This document shows positions 1-5,914 of a stretch of DNA of 7,229 bases, piece by piece (position 1 is the stretch's first letter; each line of letters begins with the position of its first letter). The notes beneath the pieces are model-generated. The model ran no database searches. It worked only from the letters and a program-made list of their open reading frames with translations, and was not told the origin of the DNA. Where the stretch lies: positions 1-7,229 of the forward strand of contig JALUEN010000258.1 of NCBI GenBank assembly GCA_027052755.1. The letters are read 5' to 3'. The stretch is from a bacterium (GTDB taxonomy: Bacteria > DRYD01 > JALUEN01). Position numbers and translations under genes: made by a program.

Positions 1-347
1 TAGAGGTTAAAAACTCCCAAATCGGAGAAGGTAGTAAGGTGCCTCACCTATCCTATATCGGCGACGCGATCATTGGGAGGAACGTTAACGTAGGAGCTGG
101 AACGATTACCTGTAACTATGACGGTTACAGGAAACATCAGACCGTTATAGAGGATAATGCTTTCATAGGCTCTAACACCAGTTTGGTAGCTCCGGTTACC
201 GTAGGCGCTAAGAGTGTTACCGGAGCAGGTTCAGTGGTAACCAAGAATATACCTCCTGAAGAAGTGTGGGTTGGAAATCCAGCTAGATTTTTGAAAACCA
301 GGGGAGAATTAGAGAGTAAGTTGACCTCAGAGGAGATCTTAAGATAA
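1..347 (+). CDS. glmU: GlmU C-terminal acetyltransferase domain (5'-truncated by window edge)
   Basis: This is the last 114 codons of an open frame whose first full codon is at base 3; the frame stays open to the left edge, so the start lies outside. The residues form left-handed beta-helix hexapeptide repeats that match the C-terminal, glucosamine-1-phosphate acetyltransferase half of bacterial GlmU. The segment HLSYIGD contains the His that is catalytic in GlmU, and [11 protein letters not shown] is the family's acetyl-CoA-site signature. It is followed by LVAPVTVG and a typical beta-helix end, [13 protein letters not shown]. GlmU makes UDP-GlcNAc for peptidoglycan and other glycans. Whether the N-terminal uridyltransferase half is present cannot be seen; a stand-alone or sugar-phosphate-nucleotidyltransferase fusion is possible. 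A GTG at 39 is internal, because homology continues upstream of it ([13 protein letters not shown]). The stop is 17 bases before prs, and glmU-prs is a common bacterial gene pair. Confidence 0.9.
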   Translation, partial: EVKNSQIGEGSKVPHLSYIGDAIIGRNVNVGAGTITCNYDGYRKHQTVIEDNAFIGSNTSLVAPVTVGAKSVTGAGSVVTKNIPPEEVWVGNPARFLKTRGELESKLTSEEILR

Positions 348-350
348 CCT

Positions 351-359
351 GAGAGGTGA
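351..359 (+). promoter_or_regulatory. Shine-Dalgarno GAGAGGTGA of prs
   Basis: GAGAGGTGA contains GAGGTGA, complementary to the usual bacterial 16S rRNA 3' end. Five bases separate it from ATG 365. It contains the GTG at 356, so that codon is part of the ribosome site rather than the start. Confidence 0.75.
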
Positions 360-364
360 GAGGA

Positions 365-1315
365 ATGGAGGAACTATCCGGCTTAAAGCTTATAACTGGT
401 AACGCTAATCCTGAGCTGGCTAAGAAGATAGCTAACATCCTAGGTATTGACCTCACCCCTAGTCTAATAACTAGGTTCAGCGATGGCGAGGTGAGGGTGA
501 GGATCCTTGAGAGCGTTAGAGGACACAATACCTTTGTCCTCCAACCTACCTGTCCCCCAGTTAACGATAACCTGATGGAGCTTCTTATAATCATTGATGC
601 GCTTAAAAGGGCTTCTGCTAAGAGCATAACTGCTGTCATCCCTTACTATGGATACGCTAAGCAGGAGAAGATAACCGAGGGTAGGGAGCCTATATCAGCT
701 AAGCTAGTAGCTAACCTGATAACCGTCTCAGGAGCCGATAGAGTTATCCTCATTGATATTCACGCCCCAGCTATACAAGGTTTCTTTGATATACCAGTGG
801 ATAGTTTAACTGCTATGCCTATCCTGGAGAGCTACTTCAAATCTAAAGGGTTAAGTGGTCCTGGTGTGGTGGTGGTCTCCCCTGACGCAGGAGGTGTAGC
901 TAGAGCTAGGAAGTTCGCGGAGAGGTTAGGCAGTCCTCTCGCTGTCATCTTCAAGAGGAGACCAAGGGTGGAGGAAGTAGAGACTATGGAGGTCGTCGGA
1001 GATATAGAGGGTAAGATAGCCATATTGTTTGATGACATGATATCCACCGGTAAGACCATCATCAAGGCAGCGGAGAGGCTTAAGAACTTAGGGGCTAGAT
1101 CCATATTCGTTGGCGCTACTCACCCGGTCTTCGCAGGAAGAGCAGTCCAGCTCCTCCAGAAAGCACCTGTTGAGGAGATAGTCGTTACTGACACAATCCC
1201 ACTACCTCCTGAGAAGATATTCCCTAACCTCAAGGTACTCTCAGTAGCTGAGTTACTAGCTGAGGTAATTAAGAGGATACACCTCAATATCTCGGTAAGC
1301 GAGCTATTCCTCTGA
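365..1315 (+). CDS. prs: Ribose-phosphate pyrophosphokinase (PRPP synthetase)
   Basis: The 316-residue product has the normal length for Prs and makes PRPP from ribose-5-phosphate and ATP, feeding purine, pyrimidine, His, Trp and NAD synthesis in the cytoplasm. Visible motifs, numbered from ATG 365, are the N-terminal FSDGE (37-41), PVNDNLMELL (64-73), the ATP-site segment PYYGYAKQEK (92-101), DIHAPAIQGFF (130-140), the SPDAGGVARAR flexible-loop region (171-181) with KRRP (196-199), the PRPP-binding loop DDMISTGKT (222-230), and the C-terminal TDTIP and SVAELLAEVIKRIH segments. Several positions differ from the usual family sequence: A135 stands where Gln is normal (DLHxxQIQGFF), the ATP-site AR-Q-DR reads AK-Q-EK, and K229 replaces Gly in the PRPP loop. 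The S226-T227-G228 part resembles archaeal Prs loops. Start choice: ATG 365 follows a Shine-Dalgarno site; the in-frame GTG at 356 lies inside it. The gene sits 17 bases after glmU. Confidence 0.95.
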   Translation: MEELSGLKLITGNANPELAKKIANILGIDLTPSLITRFSDGEVRVRILESVRGHNTFVLQPTCPPVNDNLMELLIIIDALKRASAKSITAVIPYYGYAKQEKITEGREPISAKLVANLITVSGADRVILIDIHAPAIQGFFDIPVDSLTAMPILESYFKSKGLSGPGVVVVSPDAGGVARARKFAERLGSPLAVIFKRRPRVEEVETMEVVGDIEGKIAILFDDMISTGKTIIKAAERLKNLGARSIFVGATHPVFAGRAVQLLQKAPVEEIVVTDTIPLPPEKIFPNLKVLSVAELLAEVIKRIHLNISVSELFL

Positions 1316-1326
1316 TTGATAACTCT

Positions 1327-1335
1327 GAGAGGTGA
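1327..1335 (+). promoter_or_regulatory. Shine-Dalgarno GAGAGGTGA of the 5' nuclease gene
   Basis: This is the same nine bases as upstream of prs, again exactly five bases before the chosen start (GTG 1341). The earlier in-frame GTG at 1332 lies inside the site, so it is unlikely to be the start. Confidence 0.7.
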
Positions 1336-1340
1336 TAGAG

Positions 1341-2336
1341 GTGGACGCTTTGGGATCTAAAGCTAGCGCTAGGTTTGTCCTATTAGATACCTTGAGCCTG
1401 TTCTTCAGGGCTTATCACGCACTTCCTGAGCTAGGACAGGGAGGGAGAAGTCTTCAGGGAGCTTACGGTTTCACAAAGATGATCCTTAGAGCCTTCAAGG
1501 ATACAAAACCTACCAACGTTATAGCTTTCTCTGACAGGGGACGCTCCCAGAGGGACCTCACGTATAAGGGCTATAAAGCCACCAGACCTGAGGTAACAGA
1601 TGAGGTGAGATATCAGATCAAGGTTACAGAGGAGATCTTGAGGAGTTTGGATATACCCGTGGTTGCTCTAGAGGGTTTTGAGGCTGATGATCTGATAGCT
1701 ACGACGGTTAAGAAGTTATCCGAGCTCTCTGGTTACCTGACGTTCACCTTCACCGGTGATAAGGATCTCTTAACACTCTTGAGGTATGGATCTCCAGGAT
1801 CTAACTTCCTGCTCCTCCTCAGGAGGGGAGTAGTTGAGTACAAGAGCTACGATAAACACTCCTTTCTGAAGGAGTACGGATTTCCTCCAGAGCTTTACCC
1901 AGTCTATAAAGCGCTGGTAGGAGATCCCTCTGATAACGTGCGGGGGATAGAGGGGATCGGTGAGAAGAGGGCTAAGTCCCTCATAAGGGAGGCTATAGAG
2001 AACGTTGTCGGAGCCTCGGGCGGCTTAGAGGAAAGTGAGCTCCTGGAATTAGTCCCCCAGAACCTAGATTCTATCATTGACTACATAAAGAAAAGGGTAT
2101 CCCTTAAGGGAAGAGATGCGCTTAAGACCTTTGAGATGAACCTTCAGATCCTTGACCTCAAGGACGACGTAGAGATTCCTGACTTGGATGACCTCATACT
2201 AAGTAGGTCTAAGTTCAAGGGAGTGAACCTAGCGAGCTTTAAGGATAAATTAAGGGAGCTTAACTTCAAGAGCATACTGAAAACTATAGGAGAGGAGCCT
2301 AGCTCTAAGTTCAAACAGGCTAAGCTCTTTGGATAA
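1341..2336 (+). CDS. Stand-alone 5'-3' exonuclease (PolA N-terminal / flap-endonuclease type)
   Basis: The 331-residue protein matches the 5' nuclease domain of bacterial DNA polymerase I and ends where that domain ends, with no polymerase following; the next gene is trm1. Such enzymes remove RNA primers and 5' flaps using two metal ions. Landmarks numbered from GTG 1341: LLDT with the first metal-site Asp (D16), YKGYKATRPE (arch and DNA contacts), EADD (E114, D116, D117), TGDKD (D140, D142), GDPSDN (D195, D198) and the helix-hairpin-helix GIEGIGEKRAKSL. The family's FDA motif reads F63-S64-D65, so one acidic residue is shifted by a position. The last residues, QAKLFG (from 326), resemble a bacterial beta-clamp-binding peptide. 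GTG 1341 is preferred because it follows a Shine-Dalgarno site at five bases, matching prs. An alternative name is exo/xni-type flap endonuclease, but the metal sites fit a full PolA-type nuclease better. Confidence in the family is high; the physiological partner is inferred. Confidence 0.92.
   Translation: MDALGSKASARFVLLDTLSLFFRAYHALPELGQGGRSLQGAYGFTKMILRAFKDTKPTNVIAFSDRGRSQRDLTYKGYKATRPEVTDEVRYQIKVTEEILRSLDIPVVALEGFEADDLIATTVKKLSELSGYLTFTFTGDKDLLTLLRYGSPGSNFLLLLRRGVVEYKSYDKHSFLKEYGFPPELYPVYKALVGDPSDNVRGIEGIGEKRAKSLIREAIENVVGASGGLEESELLELVPQNLDSIIDYIKKRVSLKGRDALKTFEMNLQILDLKDDVEIPDLDDLILSRSKFKGVNLASFKDKLRELNFKSILKTIGEEPSSKFKQAKLFG
2316..2330 (+). other. Candidate beta-clamp-binding pentapeptide QAKLF in the nuclease tail
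   Basis: These five codons encode QAKLF (residues 326-330), one residue from the C terminus. Known bacterial sliding-clamp-binding peptides follow a loose Q-x-x-L/M-F or QL(S/D)LF pattern; E. coli Pol III alpha uses QADMF. The peptide follows a Ser/Lys-rich linker, as expected for an exposed tail. Clamp binding is inferred from this match only. Confidence 0.5.
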
Positions 2337-2349
2337 CTGGGTAACTGAC

Positions 2350-3486
2350 ATGATGAATCTGAGGGATCTAGTAGAGGTAGCTGAGGGAGAGGTTAAGATA
2401 CTGCTTCCTGAGTACAGAGAGTTTAGGGGACCGGGTAGTTCTGAGATGCCCGTCTTCTATAACCCCACTATGAGGATTGACCGGGACCTGCTGGTAAGAG
2501 TTGTTAAGTTTTACGCTGAGGAAGGCTGGGTTTTTCTAGATGGTCTAGCTGCTAGCGGTATCAGGGCGCTCAGAGTTGGAAGGGAATCAGGAAAGAACCT
2601 AAAGCTTCACGCCTGCGACCTTAATCCATTAGCTGTACAGGTTATGAAGAGAAATGCTGAGCTGAACGACCTTGAACTAGCAGTGCACGAAAGGGATCTG
2701 AACTCCCTGATCCCTGAGCTGAGACCGAACTTCGTGGACATAGACGCCTTTGGAACATCTGTACCTTTCCTGGACGTAGCTATTCAGTACATCAGACATA
2801 AGGGAATCATCGCGATAACTTCCACGGATACATCGCCACTGGTAGGAACCCATCCAAAAGTCTGTTTAAGGAGATATCTAGCTAGGAGCTTGAGGACACC
2901 CCAGAAGCATGAGGTAGCTGTCAGGATACTCCTGGGATATATCGCTAGGACTGCAGCTAAGTACGATAGGGGGATTCAACCGGTTCTCAGCTATCGCGGA
3001 AAGCACTTCTATAGGATATACTTCAGGGTCCTTGATGGGATTAAGAGAGCTGAGGACTCGCTGAGGAGGTTAGTTTACCTAAATCCTCGTTCCTTTGAGG
3101 CCTTCAGGTTAAGCTCTTACCCCTATTGGTTGAATCATGAGCTGATAGGTCCGCTTTGGAGCGGTTCTCTAGAGGATGATGATTTGTTAAGCTTTATACT
3201 GAGGGATCTCAATGAGAGCTCCCCTAGGACTTTCTCAGAGGAGACATGGAGGTTGGTTAGGCTCTTAGTTAACGAGAACATCAGCTTCTTATTCTTTGAG
3301 CTTCCCTGGGAGTGTAAGAACCTGAAGATCTCTATCCCACCTCTTAAGGTTATAGAGAGGGAAGTTAGAGCTAAGGGATACAGGTTTGGGAGGACGCACT
3401 TCTCTGAACAAGGGATAAAAACTGACATGGACAGGGAGAGCTTTAGAAACCTTCTCCTAGCCTTAAGTGGAAAATCAAGTAATTAG
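2350..3486 (+). CDS. trm1: tRNA (guanine26-N2)-dimethyltransferase Trm1
   Basis: The 378-residue SAM-dependent enzyme should methylate N2 of G26, at the junction of the D and anticodon stems; the Aquifex enzyme also acts on G27. Landmarks from ATG 2350: VFYNPTMRIDRDL (35-47), the SAM-binding segment LDGLAASGIRALR (63-75), the acidic ribose-binding position in ACDLNP (88-93), motif IV region DIDAFGTSVPFLD (130-142), TSTDTSPLVGTHP (157-169), HEVAVRILLGYIAR (187-200), GPLWSGSL (267-274) and the C-terminal GIKTD. Two departures stand out: motif IV has Ala (A133) where DPFG is the rule, and the segment before GPLW (255-266) lacks the zinc-binding cysteines common in archaeal and eukaryotic Trm1. 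Only three Cys occur in the protein. The start is uncertain: ATG 2350 or 2353, with weak Shine-Dalgarno support (GGGTAA), or TTG 2329 overlapping the nuclease gene. Coupling to the upstream gene is likely, as the gap is 13 bases. Confidence 0.92.
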   Translation: MMNLRDLVEVAEGEVKILLPEYREFRGPGSSEMPVFYNPTMRIDRDLLVRVVKFYAEEGWVFLDGLAASGIRALRVGRESGKNLKLHACDLNPLAVQVMKRNAELNDLELAVHERDLNSLIPELRPNFVDIDAFGTSVPFLDVAIQYIRHKGIIAITSTDTSPLVGTHPKVCLRRYLARSLRTPQKHEVAVRILLGYIARTAAKYDRGIQPVLSYRGKHFYRIYFRVLDGIKRAEDSLRRLVYLNPRSFEAFRLSSYPYWLNHELIGPLWSGSLEDDDLLSFILRDLNESSPRTFSEETWRLVRLLVNENISFLFFELPWECKNLKISIPPLKVIEREVRAKGYRFGRTHFSEQGIKTDMDRESFRNLLLALSGKSSN

Positions 3487-3494
3487 AGAGGTGA
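3486..3494 (+). promoter_or_regulatory. Shine-Dalgarno GAGAGGTGA of ftsY
   Basis: This is the third copy of the same nine-base site in the operon, six bases before ATG 3501. Its first base overlaps the last base of the trm1 stop codon. Confidence 0.75.
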
Positions 3495-3500
3495 GCTTAA

Positions 3501-4457
3501 ATGGGATTATGGGAGAAGCTTAAGGATGCCCTTAAGAAGAGCAGAGATAAGATAGTTAAGGGTTTTAAGGATATCTTCAAGAGGAGAGAGTATGATGAGA
3601 GCTTCTGGGAGGACTTAGAGGAGACGCTAATACTAGCGGATGTAGGGCCGGAGACATCTGAGAGGATAGTGAGTTCCCTTAGGAAAAAGCTCAAGCGGAT
3701 AAAAACAGTAGATGAGCTTGAGGAAGCTATCGTCCAGGAGCTACTCACCCTCCTTGAGGAGAACAAGACCCCTGAGGAGGATAACCCCTTTTACCCACTC
3801 GTTAAACCTAGCTCTAAACCGCTAGTGGTGATGATATTGGGAGTTAACGGTACCGGTAAGACTTCTTTCTCTGTGAAATTAGCTAAGTACTACAAAGATA
3901 AGGGTTTGAAACCTATCATAGGCGCATGCGATACCTATAGGGTCGCTGCTATTGACCAGCTGGTTGAGTGGAGCCAGAGGGTGGGAGTTGAGGTGATAAA
4001 ACAGTTTCAGGGCGCTGATGCAGCTGCTGTCGCTTACGACACGGTTAACGCTGCTAGATCCAGGGGATACGATATCGCTATACTTGATACAGCTGGAAGG
4101 CTTCACACACGCGATGAACTGATGAGAGAGCTTAAGAAGATGGATAAGGTGCTGAAAAAACTTGATCCTGATTATCCTCATGAGAAACTTCTTGTCCTTG
4201 ATGGTACTTTCGGATTGAACTCCCTCAAACAGACGAGGATGTTTCACCAGGAGATAGGTACAACAGGGATAGTGATAACAAAGCTGGATACCAGTAGTAA
4301 AGCTGGTTTCGTCTTGAGCATAAGGGACGAGCTGAAGGTACCTATCAAGTTTATATCCATAGGTGAGAGGATGACGGATATACAACCCTTTGACCCTGAG
4401 GGCTTCATTAGAGCTCTGCTAGCTAGGGATGAGGTTGAGATGAGGACTAGCGCATGA
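3501..4457 (+). CDS. ftsY: Signal recognition particle receptor GTPase FtsY
   Basis: FtsY docks ribosome-bound SRP (Ffh) at the inner membrane and hands nascent membrane proteins to SecYEG. The 318-residue protein has a short Lys-rich amphipathic N terminus (1-30), probably the membrane-binding helices, with no long acidic A domain. Next come the helical N domain (W36 to about 90, including LILADVGPETSERI) and the G domain: G1 GVNGTGKT (114-121), G2 DTYRVAAIDQL (144-154), GADAAAV (171-177), G3 DTAGR (196-200), G4 TKLD (260-263), and the closing SIGER...IQPFDPEGF (286-302). Architecture and order fit FtsY rather than Ffh, since no M domain follows, or FlhF. Several SRP-GTPase signatures are altered: TSF follows GK where TTT is usual, DGTFGLNSL (234-242) replaces the usual DATTGQNAL, and DTSSKAG (263-269) replaces DGTAKGG. 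ATG 3501 has a strong Shine-Dalgarno site 14 bases after trm1. Confidence 0.93.
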   Translation: MGLWEKLKDALKKSRDKIVKGFKDIFKRREYDESFWEDLEETLILADVGPETSERIVSSLRKKLKRIKTVDELEEAIVQELLTLLEENKTPEEDNPFYPLVKPSSKPLVVMILGVNGTGKTSFSVKLAKYYKDKGLKPIIGACDTYRVAAIDQLVEWSQRVGVEVIKQFQGADAAAVAYDTVNAARSRGYDIAILDTAGRLHTRDELMRELKKMDKVLKKLDPDYPHEKLLVLDGTFGLNSLKQTRMFHQEIGTTGIVITKLDTSSKAGFVLSIRDELKVPIKFISIGERMTDIQPFDPEGFIRALLARDEVEMRTSA

Positions 4458-4463
4458 CTCTTT

Positions 4464-4477
4464 GAGCCTAGAGCCTA
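4464..4477 (+). repeat. Two tandem copies of GAGCCTA
   Basis: In the 41-base gap between ftsY and the protease gene, the heptamer GAGCCTA occurs twice without a spacer, followed by AGCTTGAGG. Together with the preceding bases this allows only a small imperfect hairpin (CCTAAGCTTGAGG). There is no T-run, so it is not a convincing terminator. It may be chance. Confidence 0.4.
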
Positions 4478-4498
4478 AGCTTGAGGGGAAGTGATAAT

Positions 4499-5914
4499 TT
4501 GAGCGATATTTTGAAAAGTGAAAATTTACGACGAGGAGGTTTCAGGTTCAAGGAAGAGTTTGACTTAGAGGGAGTTATAATTCTCGTCTTATTCATCGCC
4601 TTAATCCTATATCAGATCTACTCTGGGATAAGAGCTATGCCCTTAAGGGAGTCTTACTCCTTCCTCGGTAGGGTCCTCAAAAAGGTGGAGGAAGTTGATA
4701 GGAGCTTGGTTATCCTAACGTTGAGGGATCTCAAGAGATATCTCGCTGAAGGGAAGGGAGAACTTCCTAAGCTATCTCCACCTGAGGATGAGCTTAAAGT
4801 CCTCAAAGAGATCTATAAGCGACTGGCTAAAGCTCATAGCGAGCTGGAGGTTATACGAACCTCTCAAATGGATCTCCTGGGATATTGGGTGATGGATCAG
4901 GTACTGGTTCGGATGTGGTGCGAGTGTGAGCTCCTGAGCTTTCTAGGAGTACCTTGCGAGATAGGAGAGGATTACAGCGGTTACATATTCAAGGAGGGCT
5001 CTGCGAGGGAGGAGATAATAGATATAGCCAGCTGTGATGTCCTGTACTACCTTAAGAGAGGAGAACTATCTCAGGTTAGAGCCATAGCTCGCAGGGAGAT
5101 GCTATCTAAAGCCCTGAGTATAGCGGTGATACTGGTATATATACTGACCTCAATTTACGTTATCTCTAAGTTTAACTGGCGTTCGTTTCTCAGGAGAATA
5201 GCTAACAAGAGGGTACCAAGCGTTCTCAACCCTGAGGAGCCACCTATGATAAAGGAGTTCGCCTTCGCTTACCTCCTTCAGTTCTCAGCTGTGCTCCTCT
5301 TCTTCGCGCTGATATCTAGTTTTGGTATCCTCAGGGGGGAGGGCGATTTCTTCTCCCTTAACTTCTTCGCTATACTAGGTGCCTCCGTTCTCAGCTCCCT
5401 AGTCATTATCCCACTGTTCTGGGGTAAGCTAGTACCTCCCTGGGTGAGCAGGAGGAACTTCTTTAGGTGGAGTAAGGTTGGGGCTCTAAGAGGGCTGAAA
5501 CTGTTCTTAGCGCTGTCCATCTTCATGATAGCTCTGGAGATCCTCATCAACGAGTTCATCATGAGGGGACAATTATCCAGCAACCCGCTTATATTCTTCC
5601 CCTTGGCTAGTGGAAAGATGATGTGGGGGCTCCTCCTGATGGTCAGCGTTTTAGCGCCAGTCTATGAGGAGGTAACCTTCAGAGGACTGCTCTACGGGGC
5701 TCTCAGGAAGTATCTTCCATCACTGGGAAGCGCTTTTTTAGTTGGGTTAACGTTTGCAGTTATCCACCCTGAGAATCCCCTAGCTATGTTAGTGCTGTTC
5801 TCCCTTGGGTTTATCCTCAGCTTGACCTTTGAGTACAGCGGAAATATAGTAACACCTATAACCTTCCACTCACTCTGGAATATCTTCACATTTGTGATGA
5901 CACTCCTAAGGTGA
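4499..5914 (+). CDS. CPBP-family intramembrane metalloprotease with N-terminal soluble domain
   Basis: The 471-residue membrane protein ends in a CPBP (CAAX prenyl protease/Abi) domain. Its motifs are EEVTFR (E390, E391, R395), FAVIH with H423, and HSLWN (H457, N461), the glutamates and histidines of the family's catalytic site, each in or beside a membrane helix. Hydrophobic stretches lie near 25-42, 204-226, 255-278, 283-311, 331-355, 374-393, 409-423, 430-449 and 453-471. Unusually, about 160 mostly helical, charged residues (43-203) lie between the first two helices and contain four Cys (141, 143, 153, 179) in a window otherwise poor in cysteine. The substrate is unknown; bacterial relatives process peptides, act in immunity or are uncharacterised. 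Start: TTG 4499 with GGGGAAGTGA just upstream is preferred; TTG 4481 is in frame but has no good ribosome site. Lying 41 bases after ftsY, it is probably co-transcribed; a role in membrane protein quality control is only a guess. Confidence 0.85.
   Translation: MSDILKSENLRRGGFRFKEEFDLEGVIILVLFIALILYQIYSGIRAMPLRESYSFLGRVLKKVEEVDRSLVILTLRDLKRYLAEGKGELPKLSPPEDELKVLKEIYKRLAKAHSELEVIRTSQMDLLGYWVMDQVLVRMWCECELLSFLGVPCEIGEDYSGYIFKEGSAREEIIDIASCDVLYYLKRGELSQVRAIARREMLSKALSIAVILVYILTSIYVISKFNWRSFLRRIANKRVPSVLNPEEPPMIKEFAFAYLLQFSAVLLFFALISSFGILRGEGDFFSLNFFAILGASVLSSLVIIPLFWGKLVPPWVSRRNFFRWSKVGALRGLKLFLALSIFMIALEILINEFIMRGQLSSNPLIFFPLASGKMMWGLLLMVSVLAPVYEEVTFRGLLYGALRKYLPSLGSAFLVGLTFAVIHPENPLAMLVLFSLGFILSLTFEYSGNIVTPITFHSLWNIFTFVMTLLR

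Noticed and set aside
39..347. A separate small acetyltransferase gene beginning at GTG 39
   Set aside because: GlmU-type homology ([13 protein letters not shown]) continues in frame upstream to the window edge, so the GTG is an internal valine codon.
283..639. A 118-codon open frame on the - strand spanning the glmU-prs junction
   Set aside because: It is antisense to two well-identified genes, rich in Ser/Leu/Arg as expected for a shadow frame, and has no ribosome site.
2334..2347. Two copies of TAACTG around the nuclease stop codon, considered as a regulatory repeat
   Set aside because: Six bases repeated at short distance is expected by chance, and no protein or RNA signal is linked to it.
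3879..4385. A 168-codon open frame on the - strand opposite ftsY
   Set aside because: It lies wholly antisense to the FtsY GTPase domain, has no recognisable motif and low-complexity composition; it is a by-product of the coding strand's codon bias.
4458..4498. A terminator between ftsY and the protease gene
   Set aside because: The only hairpin (around CCTAAGCTTGAGG) is short and imperfect and no T-run follows; the gap is better read as an intra-operon leader.
4481..5914. The CPBP gene as an abortive-infection (Abi) defence gene
   Set aside because: Some CPBP proteins act in phage or bacteriocin immunity, but the surrounding genes are all housekeeping, with no mobile or defence markers, so there is no support for that role.
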